From positions 1 to 17,616 of the forward strand of contig CAZLQF010000047.1 of assembly GCA_964561545.1 (NCBI GenBank): a stretch of DNA of 17,616 nucleotides. Direction: 5' to 3'. The notes under the pieces are model-generated. The model was not told where the DNA came from, made no database searches, and saw only the letters and a program-made list of their open reading frames with translations. Both the position numbers and the translations under genes were made by a program. This document shows positions 1-7,418 of this stretch, one piece after another; position 1 is the stretch's first letter; each line of letters starts with the position of its first letter. The DNA comes from CAZLQF01 sp964561545. GTDB lineage: Bacteria; Bacteroidota; Bacteroidia; CAILMK01; CAYYUA01.

Positions 1-390
1 TATATAGGACATGCCTTTCCAATTCCACTATAAAACACTTCCTTAAGTTTTCATCATAATTAACTTCCATTTAAATACTTAAACCCTTCTGTCTTGATCT
101 GTTGTTGCTTTGTTTTTTTATGCCTCTCATACGCAGGTTCCAAATGGCCATCCTATTAATAGCCGTTCGCCTTTTACCATGGTATTAGCCCCAATTAGTC
201 ATTCACATCATTTATTATCAATACAAGCTTATCGATTTTTAATAATTGTGGATTATTATTACATAATAATTGGCTACATATTGCAATTTAAATGCTCAAA
301 TTTCCCTCCAGCCAATAGTTCAAACCAAATCCCTTGCCTTTCAGTTATTTATCAATCCTCCACCTCTGAGTAAGAATTTGTCCACAACCC
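1..390. other. AT-rich leader without a supported gene
   Basis: No convincing coding region is visible on either strand. An 87-codon open frame at 110-373 (plus) has no recognisable motif, a low-complexity hydrophobic composition and no gene-like context, so I do not call it. The only local structure noted is an AT-only perfect inverted repeat, ATTATTAT at 252-259 and ATAATAAT at 263-270, with a 3-base spacer. The 3' end of a preceding gene is not seen, so the cluster seems to begin with its own promoter region. Confidence 0.6.
252..270. repeat. short AT-rich perfect inverted repeat
   Basis: Eight-base arms ATTATTAT (252-259) and ATAATAAT (263-270) are exact reverse complements separated by TAC. 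It lies about 210 bp upstream of mraZ. In AT-rich DNA such a palindrome can occur by chance. A regulator-binding site is possible but nothing else supports it. Confidence 0.35.
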
Positions 391-422
391 TTGTTTTTCA
401 TTATGATTTTTTTAAAAATTTG
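391..422 (+). promoter_or_regulatory. candidate Bacteroidota-type promoter for the dcw operon
   Basis: A TTG at 391-393 and AAAATTTG at 415-422 are separated by 21 bases. The Bacteroidota primary sigma factor recognises a -33 TTG-type box and a -7 TAnnTTTG box; here the -7 candidate matches five of the six defined positions. The placement is sensible: transcription would start a few bases downstream, inside the GTGG repeats at 422-447, so a protein bound there would block initiation. The match is by eye and the DNA is AT-rich, so confidence is low. Confidence 0.28.
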
Positions 423-450
423 TGGAGTAAAGTGGAGTAAAGTGGGAAAA
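420..450 (+). promoter_or_regulatory. probable MraZ operator: three GTGG repeats with 10-bp period
   Basis: GTGGAG at 422-427, GTGGAG at 432-437 and GTGGGA at 442-447 are spaced exactly 10 bp apart, with AAA before the second and third copies. MraZ is known to bind direct repeats of this kind upstream of its own gene (TGGG-N5 repeats in Escherichia coli, AAAGTG-type repeats in mollicutes). The array ends about 34 bp before the mraZ start and overlaps the expected transcription start, which fits autoregulation of the operon. The repeats are seen directly; binding is inferred. Confidence 0.75.
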
Positions 451-480
451 ACCAATATTATTTTTTATAATTGTTTCTGA

Positions 481-960
481 ATGACACAACTACTGGGTGA
501 ATATAACTGCAAATTAGACGCCAAGGGGCGTTTTATTCTACCTTCGGGACTTCAAAAACAAGTTCCCGCAGAGGCAGGCAACCAGTTTGTTGTAAATCGA
601 GGTTTTGAACAATGCCTCGTGCTTTATCCCAGGAATGAGTGGGATAAGATCGCAGCGGAAATCAATAAGCTCAACAAATTCATGAAGAAAAACCGCGATT
701 TCATCCGGTACTTTTTCCGCGGCGCTACCGAAATAACGTTGGATGGTTCAGACCGTATCCTTTTGCCCAAGCATCTCCTGACTTATGCCGGCATCCAAAA
801 GCATATCGTCCTCTTTGCCCATACCAACAAAATAGAAATATGGGACCAGGAAACCTATAACAACCTGCTAAGCGATGAACCGGAAGATTTCGCAAATCTG
901 GCCGAACAGGTAATGGGTAATGCAATTCAAAATGATGAAAATCAAACGAGTGAATCTTAA
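481..960 (+). CDS. mraZ: transcriptional regulator MraZ
   Basis: MraZ is a DNA-binding protein of the AbrB-like (SpoVT/AbrB) fold that forms rings and controls transcription of the dcw operon. At 159 residues the length is normal. Two half-domains are visible. The first carries LDAKGRFILP near residues 13-22, the canonical DxxGR signature. The second carries LDGSDRILLP near residues 87-96, where the usual Gly before Arg is Asp. The tail from about residue 130 is acidic. The ATG at 481 aligns the N-terminus (MTQLLGEY) with the family; no Shine-Dalgarno is seen, as is common in this phylum. It is first in the cluster, 6 bp before rsmH, and is preceded by a three-copy repeat that is its likely operator. 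Confidence 0.95.
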   Translation: MTQLLGEYNCKLDAKGRFILPSGLQKQVPAEAGNQFVVNRGFEQCLVLYPRNEWDKIAAEINKLNKFMKKNRDFIRYFFRGATEITLDGSDRILLPKHLLTYAGIQKHIVLFAHTNKIEIWDQETYNNLLSDEPEDFANLAEQVMGNAIQNDENQTSES

Positions 961-966
961 AAATCA

Positions 967-1896
967 ATGATGGTTACGAGCTACCACATACCTGTTTTAT
1001 TAGAAGAAGCCATTGAAGGTTTGGCCATTCAACCCGAGGGTATTTACGTAGATACCACTTTTGGGGGTGGTGGCCATGCCCGGGCCATTTTAAACAAATT
1101 AGAAAATGGCCATTTGGTAGCCTTTGATAAAGATGAGGAAACAAAAGCCAATGAAATTCAGGATCAAGGGCTCACCTTAATCCAGCACGATTTTATCTTC
1201 ATGAAGAATTTCTTGGAGTACCTTGAATTGGTACCGGTTCATGGCATCCTGGCCGACCTTGGCGTAGCTTCCCATCAGTTTGATGAAGAAAGCAGGGGCT
1301 TTACTTACCGTTCAGATGCTAAGCTTGACATGCGGATGGATGCAGACCATGCCTTAACGGCAGCATACATTCTTAACCACTATGATCCACAATTGCTCCA
1401 AACCATTTTGGGTCAGTATGGAGAGATCAAAAACGCCAAGCAACTGGCTTTAGCCATCACACAACAAAGACAAACAAAACCCTTTGAGACAACAAACGAC
1501 CTTGTCAAGGTAGTGAATGAAGTCCGTCACGGTCAGGATAAAGAACGGAAGTACCTGAGTCAGGTGTTTCAGGCGCTCCGAATAGAAGTCAATGGCGAGT
1601 TAGAAGCCCTTGAAAAGCTGCTTAGACAATCCACCGAAGTAATGATCGAGGGTGGCAGATTGGTGATAATTACTTACCATTCCCTTGAAGACCGTTTGGT
1701 TAAAAACTTCCTGAGAACCGGTAATTTTAAAGGGAAAACCTCCAAAGACCTCTACGGAAATATTCGAAAGCCCTTTGAACCGGTAAATAGAAAACCCATT
1801 CAACCAAGTGAGGAAGAAATAAGCCATAACAGAAGAGCCAAAAGCGCAAAACTCAGAATAGGGAGAAAAATAAAACAAAGCAATGACAGAAACTAA
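967..1896 (+). CDS. rsmH: 16S rRNA (cytosine1402-N4)-methyltransferase RsmH
   Basis: RsmH (MraW) uses S-adenosylmethionine to N4-methylate C1402 in the decoding centre of 16S rRNA. The protein has 309 residues, typical of the family. The N-terminus HIPVLLEEAI (about 7-16) and the SAM-binding loop VDTTFGGGGHARAIL (28-42) are diagnostic. LADLGVASHQFD and LDMRMD follow, then the family motifs RIEVNGELEAL and ITYHSLEDRLVK, and a basic NRRAKSAKLR tail. Two adjacent ATG codons (967 and 970) could each serve as start; the choice changes only one residue. It follows mraZ by 6 bp and its 3' end overlaps the next gene by 14 bp, so the two are probably translationally coupled. Confidence 0.97.
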   Translation: MMVTSYHIPVLLEEAIEGLAIQPEGIYVDTTFGGGGHARAILNKLENGHLVAFDKDEETKANEIQDQGLTLIQHDFIFMKNFLEYLELVPVHGILADLGVASHQFDEESRGFTYRSDAKLDMRMDADHALTAAYILNHYDPQLLQTILGQYGEIKNAKQLALAITQQRQTKPFETTNDLVKVVNEVRHGQDKERKYLSQVFQALRIEVNGELEALEKLLRQSTEVMIEGGRLVIITYHSLEDRLVKNFLRTGNFKGKTSKDLYGNIRKPFEPVNRKPIQPSEEEISHNRRAKSAKLRIGRKIKQSNDRN

Positions 1897-2254
1897 AAAC
1901 AAGATCAAATCTAAACAGAAAGAGCCTTCAAAAGACCATCCGCTTAAAAAAGTAGCGGACGTCAATTTGACGGTTAGTAAACATGATGCCCGCAAATGGG
2001 TCCCCTTCATCATTTACTTAACATTTTGGGCTGTGGTATATATAGCCAATCGACATTATGCCGAACAAAACGAACTAAAGATCAAGGAATTAGACAATGA
2101 AATAAAAGAATACAGGGCTGAATACCTGACCCTCAAATCCGAACTAATGTTTAAGAGTAAGCAATCAGAAGTTGCCAAACTGGTAAAGCCCATCGGGCTA
2201 AAGGAACTCACCAGTCCACCTAATAAACTAAGAATTGAAAAAGAAGTAGAATAA
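1883..2254 (+). CDS. FtsL-like divisome protein
   Basis: A 123-residue bitopic protein in the ftsL position between rsmH and ftsI. It has a basic cytoplasmic N-terminus of about 38 residues, one hydrophobic segment at about 40-55 (WVPFIIYLTFWAVVYI), then a charged heptad-like helix at about 60-95 suited to a coiled coil, and a short tail containing GLKELTSPPNKL. This is the architecture of FtsL, which in well-studied bacteria pairs with FtsB, binds FtsQ and activates FtsW-FtsI. Primary sequence is poorly conserved in this family, so the call rests on architecture and position; it resembles the FtsL-like family annotated in Bacteroidota. The ATG at 1883 overlaps the end of rsmH. The stop at 2252-2254 shares its last A with an ATG of the next open frame. 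Confidence 0.85.
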   Translation: MTETKNKIKSKQKEPSKDHPLKKVADVNLTVSKHDARKWVPFIIYLTFWAVVYIANRHYAEQNELKIKELDNEIKEYRAEYLTLKSELMFKSKQSEVAKLVKPIGLKELTSPPNKLRIEKEVE

Positions 2255-2502
2255 TGAGTTTAATTGAAAATTTATACACCGACACTTCAGCATGCGCTCT
2301 AAAACCCCATGCTTACGGTAGGCAAACTAATATGGTTATCGATGAGCCTTTAAACCCATCGTTTTGTAATCGAAATCACCTCATGGGAGTAGCAGAGCAT
2401 GTAACTAAAACATACAACAATCATGTAAATGGTAATCTGGCAGGTTGGTTTCCTCCAATCCAAAGCCTAACACCCAAAATTAAGGATATAAAACATCGTT
2501 AA
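2254..2502 (+). CDS. doubtful small ORF, 82 codons, between ftsL and ftsI
   Basis: I do not recognise this frame. It starts with an ATG overlapping the ftsL-like stop (TAATG), an arrangement that would permit translational coupling, and runs 82 codons to a TAA at 2500-2502. The predicted product is soluble, rich in Asn and His, without a signal peptide, membrane segment or known motif. By hand count about 25 of 82 third positions are G or C, which does not separate it from background. For: an open frame of this length in one of three frames of AT-rich DNA is somewhat unlikely by chance, and the start is coupled. Against: dcw clusters normally have no gene here, and no homology is recognised. 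The stop lies in the perfect palindrome ATCGTTAACGAT (2495-2506). Confidence 0.25.
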   Translation: MSLIENLYTDTSACALKPHAYGRQTNMVIDEPLNPSFCNRNHLMGVAEHVTKTYNNHVNGNLAGWFPPIQSLTPKIKDIKHR

Positions 2503-2506
2503 CGAT
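2495..2506. repeat. 12-bp perfect palindrome before ftsI
   Basis: ATCGTTAACGAT is its own reverse complement. It sits at the end of the doubtful 82-codon ORF and 65 bp before ftsI. It might be a binding site or a scar of an insertion; there is no second copy elsewhere in the window that I can see. The remaining bases to 2571 show no clear promoter. Confidence 0.4.
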
Positions 2507-2571
2507 AGAATTTCATCGCGAATAAAGATTTAGAAGCAAACAGAATAAAAACTGATTAGTAAATAAAAGCA

Positions 2572-4677
2572 ATGAACATTAAAAAGGACATACTATGGCG
2601 AGTTTACGTTACCTTCTTCCTGGTAATGTTAATGGTAGGGGCCATTGTAGTCCGAATGATTGATATACAAGCTTATGAGGGTGACAAATGGCGAAGCATG
2701 GCAGACAGCTTAACCACCACCTATGTTACCATCGAACCCACAAGGGGCAATATATATGCAGCAGATGGCAGCTTAATGTCCACCTCCCTGCCTATTTACG
2801 ATATAAGGCTTGACCTCAATACAGAAGCATTAACCGATGAAGTATTCTACAACAATATTGATTCTTTAAGTAAACGCCTTGCCAATTATTTTGGAGACAA
2901 AAGTGCTTATCAATATAAACGCCTATTGATAAGGAAAAGAAAGGAAGGAGCACGCTATTTTTTATTAAAACGTAACATTAACCACAACCAACTCAAAGCC
3001 ATTAAAAAATTTCCGCTGTTCAGACGAGGACAGTTCAAAGGAGGCTTCATTGCTAAGCAGAAAAGCAAGCGCATCCGTCCTTTTGGCCAGCTTGCGCGAA
3101 GAACAATAGGCTACAAGGTTAAAAATGTTACAGGCGTGGGATTGGAAGGAGCTTACAACGAATATTTAAGTGGGCAAAGCGGTAAGCGCCTCATGCAAAA
3201 AGTGCGTGGTGGCGAATGGATTCCGATTAATGAGGTGAACGAATTGGAGCCAAAGGACGGCAAAGATATCGCCAGCACAATTGATGTAAACATTCAAGAT
3301 GTCACCCAAGATGCCCTTCATGAAAGCCTCAAAAAGCATCAAGCCAACCACGGATGTGCCATCGTTATGGATGTAAAATCTGGTAATGTTAAAGCAATTG
3401 CCAACCTTGAAAGAAATGCTGACGGCACTTATACGGAGAATTACAATTATGCCATAGGAGAAAGCCTTGAGCCCGGTTCAACCTTCAAATTGGCTTCAGC
3501 ATTGGTATTGCTCAAAAACAACCTTTTAGATACCGGAGATACCCTGGATGCCGAAGATGGCACCCATGATTTTTATGATCGCACCATGCGGGACGCAAAA
3601 AAAGATGGTTATGGGAAGATCACGCTTAAAAGAGCATTGGAGGTCTCTTCTAATATAGCCTTTTCCAAAGCAGTCTCTCAGAACTTTTCCGATAATCCCA
3701 AACGCTTTATTAAAGAACTTAAAGAGCTCCACTTAAACAAACCGCTTAATTTGCGGATTGCAGGCGAAGGGAAGCCTGTTATCAAAGATCCTTCTGAGGA
3801 AGATTGGAGTGGCACAACGTTGCCCTGGATGGCCATTGGCTACGAATTAAGGCTTACGCCTTTACAACTTTTAACCCTTTACAATGCGGTTGCCAACGAT
3901 GGGAAGATGGTTAAGCCAAGATTGGCCACAAAAATTAAGGATGTAGGTAAGACAATAGATGAATTTGATAAGGAGGTCATCGATAATCGAATTGCTTCTC
4001 AAACGAACATTCAAGACCTCAAAGCAATGTTGAAGGGAGTGGTTCAAAAGGGAACAGCCCAAAATTTAAATGCGGAATCTTACCAAATAGCAGGCAAAAC
4101 TGGAACAGCCCAAATTGCGAAGGATGGTGGCTATACCGAGGGTAAAACGAAATATCAGGCTTCTTTTGTTGGATTTTTCCCAGCCGAAAATCCGCAATAT
4201 TCATGCATTGTAGTAGTAAACAATCCTACTGAAGGCATTTATTATGGTTCGTGGGTGGCAGGACCGGTTTTCCGGGAAATATCAGATAAGATTTATGCCA
4301 ATAACTTGAAGATGCATCAATCTTTTGCTAAAAAATACGAGCTAAGCAACCGGCATTTACCACCCGTAAAAAAAGCCCATTCGAAAGATTTAAAAGCCAT
4401 TTGCCAAACGCTCGACATCACCCCTTCCAAAAATGGAGAGCTTATAGATTGGGCCAATGTTAAACCGGCCGATAGCTCTTTACGGGTTTCCAACATGGAA
4501 ATTGGAAAAGAAACAACCCCGGATGTAAGAGGGATGGTTTTGACAGATGCCCTTTATTTACTTGAAAACCGTGGGTTGAAAGTAGAAGTCAAAGGACAAG
4601 GCAAAGTGGTTTATCAGTCGATCAAACCGGGTAAACCCATTGGTTCAAAACGACAAATAACGATCAGGTTAAAATAA
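2572..4677 (+). CDS. ftsI: septal transpeptidase FtsI (PBP3) with C-terminal PASTA domain
   Basis: A class B penicillin-binding protein that crosslinks septal peptidoglycan together with FtsW. The 701 residues show a short cytoplasmic start, one membrane anchor at about 10-28, a dimerisation/pedestal region (PTRGNIYAADG near 56-66), then the transpeptidase domain. All three catalytic motifs are intact: STFK with the acylated Ser at 303 and Lys at 306, SSN at 359-361, and KTG at 509-511. The last 55 or so residues (TPDVRGM to the end) read as one PASTA domain, as in the Spo VD-like branch rather than the shorter E. coli FtsI. The ATG at 2572 gives a normal N-terminus. It is separated from ftsL by an unusually long spacer but only 3 bp from murE. 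Confidence 0.96.
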   Translation: MNIKKDILWRVYVTFFLVMLMVGAIVVRMIDIQAYEGDKWRSMADSLTTTYVTIEPTRGNIYAADGSLMSTSLPIYDIRLDLNTEALTDEVFYNNIDSLSKRLANYFGDKSAYQYKRLLIRKRKEGARYFLLKRNINHNQLKAIKKFPLFRRGQFKGGFIAKQKSKRIRPFGQLARRTIGYKVKNVTGVGLEGAYNEYLSGQSGKRLMQKVRGGEWIPINEVNELEPKDGKDIASTIDVNIQDVTQDALHESLKKHQANHGCAIVMDVKSGNVKAIANLERNADGTYTENYNYAIGESLEPGSTFKLASALVLLKNNLLDTGDTLDAEDGTHDFYDRTMRDAKKDGYGKITLKRALEVSSNIAFSKAVSQNFSDNPKRFIKELKELHLNKPLNLRIAGEGKPVIKDPSEEDWSGTTLPWMAIGYELRLTPLQLLTLYNAVANDGKMVKPRLATKIKDVGKTIDEFDKEVIDNRIASQTNIQDLKAMLKGVVQKGTAQNLNAESYQIAGKTGTAQIAKDGGYTEGKTKYQASFVGFFPAENPQYSCIVVVNNPTEGIYYGSWVAGPVFREISDKIYANNLKMHQSFAKKYELSNRHLPPVKKAHSKDLKAICQTLDITPSKNGELIDWANVKPADSSLRVSNMEIGKETTPDVRGMVLTDALYLLENRGLKVEVKGQGKVVYQSIKPGKPIGSKRQITIRLK

Positions 4678-4680
4678 AGA

Positions 4681-6144
4681 ATGGAAGCATTAACTGACAT
4701 ATTGATCGGTATTGATCACCAAGTGCTAAAAGGTGATACAGGGCTTGAAGTGGCCAACCTCGTCTTTGACTCAAGAAAGGTACAGGAAAATGATGCTTTT
4801 GTAGCCGTAAAAGGTACCAACTTAGATGGCCATAAATTTATTCAGCAAGCAATTGAAAAAGGGGCTAGGGCCATAATCCTTGAAGAGGAACCTCAAGAAC
4901 TGGCCGATCAGGTTGGTTACGTTCAAGTGCATGATTCAGCCAATGCATTGGGCATCATGGCCCATAATTTTTACCACCAGCCTTCTCACCAACTCAGGCT
5001 TGTTGGAGTGACAGGCACCAATGGCAAAACTACGACCACATATTTGCTTTACAACCTTTTTACCAACCTTGAATACAAAGCTGGCCTGATCTCTACAATC
5101 AATACCAAATATAATGGCAAGCAAATAGATGGGGCCCTTACAACCCCTGATCCTGTTACAATCAATGCTACCCTTTCAGACATGGTTAACCATAATGTAT
5201 CTCATGTATTTATGGAAGTTAGTTCTCATGCATTGGATCAAGAACGCGTAGCTGGCCTCAATTTCACGGGTGGCATCTTTACCAATATTTCGCATGAACA
5301 TCTTGATTACCATAACACTTTTAACGAATACCTTCAAGCCAAGCAAAAACTTTTTAACAACCTGGATGAAGAAGCTTTTGCCTTAACGAATTTGGATGAT
5401 AAGCGTGCCATGGTAATGGTTCAAAACACCAAAGCCCGTAAAAGGACCTATTCACTTAAAAAACTTTCAGATTACAAGGGTAAAATTCTGGAAAATGATG
5501 TAAATGGCATGCGGCTCTTAATAGATGAGGAAGAGCTCTATGCACCACTATCAGGAAGGTTCAATGCTTACAATTTAGTAGCTGCGTATGCATGTGGAAT
5601 AGAGCTTGGTTTAACCAAGGCTCAGGTATTACAAAGCTTAAGCATGGCAAAAGGCGCGGAAGGTCGTTTTGAGATTGTACAAAATTCAAGCGGTATTGTT
5701 GGGATCCTTGACTATGCCCATTCACCCGATGCCCTTGAGAATGTACTGCTCAACATCAAAGAGGTCAATCAACATCAAGGCAGGATCTTTACAGTTATAG
5801 GATGCGGTGGCAATCGAGATAGAGAAAAGCGGCCTGTTATGGCTAAAACAGCCATTCAACACTCCGACCAAGTGATCTTTACTTCCGACAATCCGAGGGA
5901 TGAAGACCCTGACGAGATCATTAATGAAATGGAAGAAGGCGTTGCTGCGGATAAAAAGAATAAATCGCTATCCATTACTAAAAGGGACCAAGCTATTAAA
6001 ACCACATGTCAAATGGCCGGATCTGGCGATATAATTCTGGTAGCAGGTAAAGGACATGAAAAATATCAAGAAATCAATGGCAAACGCTATGATTTCGATG
6101 ATAGAGCTTTATTAAATCAATATTTAAATGCAGTAGCAGGTTAA
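4681..6144 (+). CDS. murE: UDP-MurNAc-L-Ala-D-Glu:meso-diaminopimelate ligase MurE
   Basis: An ATP-dependent cytoplasmic ligase that adds the third residue of the peptidoglycan stem peptide. At 487 residues it matches the family. An N-terminal UDP-substrate domain (about 1-100) is followed by the ATP-binding loop GTNGKTTTT starting at residue 112 with Lys116, and by the AKQKLF segment where the carbamylated lysine lies in relatives. The C-terminal domain carries DNPR at 403-406. In characterised enzymes DNPR binds meso-diaminopimelate, whereas lysine-adding enzymes differ there, so a DAP-type wall is predicted. The gene starts 3 bp after ftsI and its TAA is followed at once by the mraY ATG. 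The murF gene that usually comes next is absent here. Confidence 0.96.
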   Translation: MEALTDILIGIDHQVLKGDTGLEVANLVFDSRKVQENDAFVAVKGTNLDGHKFIQQAIEKGARAIILEEEPQELADQVGYVQVHDSANALGIMAHNFYHQPSHQLRLVGVTGTNGKTTTTYLLYNLFTNLEYKAGLISTINTKYNGKQIDGALTTPDPVTINATLSDMVNHNVSHVFMEVSSHALDQERVAGLNFTGGIFTNISHEHLDYHNTFNEYLQAKQKLFNNLDEEAFALTNLDDKRAMVMVQNTKARKRTYSLKKLSDYKGKILENDVNGMRLLIDEEELYAPLSGRFNAYNLVAAYACGIELGLTKAQVLQSLSMAKGAEGRFEIVQNSSGIVGILDYAHSPDALENVLLNIKEVNQHQGRIFTVIGCGGNRDREKRPVMAKTAIQHSDQVIFTSDNPRDEDPDEIINEMEEGVAADKKNKSLSITKRDQAIKTTCQMAGSGDIILVAGKGHEKYQEINGKRYDFDDRALLNQYLNAVAG

Positions 6145-7410
6145 ATGTTTTACCATTTATTTAAATATTTAGACCAAACCATCAATCTTCCGGGAGCCGG
6201 TGTATTCCAGTTTATCTCCTTTAGGACTGCTATGGCTGTTCTTGTTTCCCTGGTAATTTCTACGATCATAGGAAAATGGATTATCAAGCTTTTGCGAAAA
6301 ATGCAAATTGGGGAGAATGTGCGAGACCTGGGTTTAAAAGGGCAGCTTTCTAAAGAGGGAACCCCCACGATGGGAGGAATTATCATTTTACTTTCCATTT
6401 TTATTCCTACCCTCCTCTTTGCCAGTCTGGATAACATTTACGTTATCCTTGCCCTTGTATCCACCGTTTGGCTGGGCATCATCGGCTACCTGGATGATTA
6501 TATAAAAATCTTCCGAAAAGAAAAAGAAGGCCTGGCAGGCAAATTTAAATTGCTTGGGCAAATAGGATTGGGCCTTATTGTAGGCATTACCATTTACTTT
6601 CACGATGATGCAGTGATCCGAGAGAATATTTCAAAAGAAAAATACCAATCCATTGAACAGGTTTACCAGCAGCAACACACCCATATTGATACCATACAGC
6701 AAGAGGAAACCCTGTATCGGATAGACCACAAATCCACGAAAACAACAATTCCTTTTGCTAAAGGGAATGAATTTAATTATGCCGATATCCTGGCTTGGAT
6801 AGGCCAGGGATACGAGCAATGGGCTTGGCTGATCTACATACCCATTGTCATTTTCATTATTAGTGCAGTTTCCAATGGCGTTAACCTGACAGATGGCCTG
6901 GACGGGTTAGCCGCAGGTATATCCGCGATCATAGTAGTAACCCTCGCAGCTTTCGCTTATGTTTCTGGCAATACCATTTTTGCGGATTATTTGGGAATCA
7001 TGTACATCCCCAATCTTGGAGAATTGGTCATATTTTCAGGAGCCATGACAGGGGCATGTATTGGCTTCCTATGGTACAACGCATACCCCGCACAGGTATT
7101 CATGGGTGATACCGGTAGTCTCTCACTCGGAGGCCTTATTGCAGTATTAGCCATCATGGTCAGGAAGGAGTTATTGCTTCCGCTCTTATGCGGAGTTTTA
7201 TTAATAGAAAATTTATCAGTGATCATACAAGTGGTTTATTTTAAATACACTAAGCGCAATTTGGGAGAAGGTAAAAGGGTGTTCTTAATGTCACCCTTAC
7301 ATCACCACTATCAAAAAGCAGGATTGCCAGAGCCCAAGATCGTAACAAGGTTCTGGATTGTCGGTATATCATTGGCTTTGCTAAGCATCATTACACTAAA
7401 ATTAAGGTAA
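6145..7410 (+). CDS. mraY: phospho-N-acetylmuramoyl-pentapeptide-transferase MraY
   Basis: An integral membrane enzyme that transfers phospho-MurNAc-pentapeptide from UDP to undecaprenyl phosphate, making lipid I. Family signatures are present: GTPTMGG near residue 74, the paired Asp117-Asp118 in YLDDY, NLTDGLDG at 247-254, MGDTGSLSLGG, and the triple His at 386-388. At 421 residues it is longer than the roughly 320-360 of most MraY. The excess is mainly a hydrophilic insert at about residues 153-226, between membrane segments. Such inserts are seen in Bacteroidota MraY proteins. No bases separate it from murE; murD follows after 8 bp. Confidence 0.97.
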   Translation: MFYHLFKYLDQTINLPGAGVFQFISFRTAMAVLVSLVISTIIGKWIIKLLRKMQIGENVRDLGLKGQLSKEGTPTMGGIIILLSIFIPTLLFASLDNIYVILALVSTVWLGIIGYLDDYIKIFRKEKEGLAGKFKLLGQIGLGLIVGITIYFHDDAVIRENISKEKYQSIEQVYQQQHTHIDTIQQEETLYRIDHKSTKTTIPFAKGNEFNYADILAWIGQGYEQWAWLIYIPIVIFIISAVSNGVNLTDGLDGLAAGISAIIVVTLAAFAYVSGNTIFADYLGIMYIPNLGELVIFSGAMTGACIGFLWYNAYPAQVFMGDTGSLSLGGLIAVLAIMVRKELLLPLLCGVLLIENLSVIIQVVYFKYTKRNLGEGKRVFLMSPLHHHYQKAGLPEPKIVTRFWIVGISLALLSIITLKLR

Positions 7411-7418
7411 TCAACGGA

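Noticed and set aside
110..373. 87-codon plus-strand ORF upstream of mraZ
   Set aside because: No motif, skewed hydrophobic composition, no coupling to a neighbour, and it lies in what reads as the operon's regulatory leader.
420..450. CRISPR-like or satellite tandem repeat
   Set aside because: Only three 10-bp units, at the position expected of the MraZ operator; no spacers and no cas genes.
1600..2013. 137-codon minus-strand ORF over rsmH and the ftsL-like gene
   Set aside because: Antisense shadow of two genes with clear family matches; no independent support.
2331..2361. Hairpin CGATG/CATCG inside the ftsL-ftsI spacer
   Set aside because: Only five pairs around a 12-base loop, expected by chance at this length.
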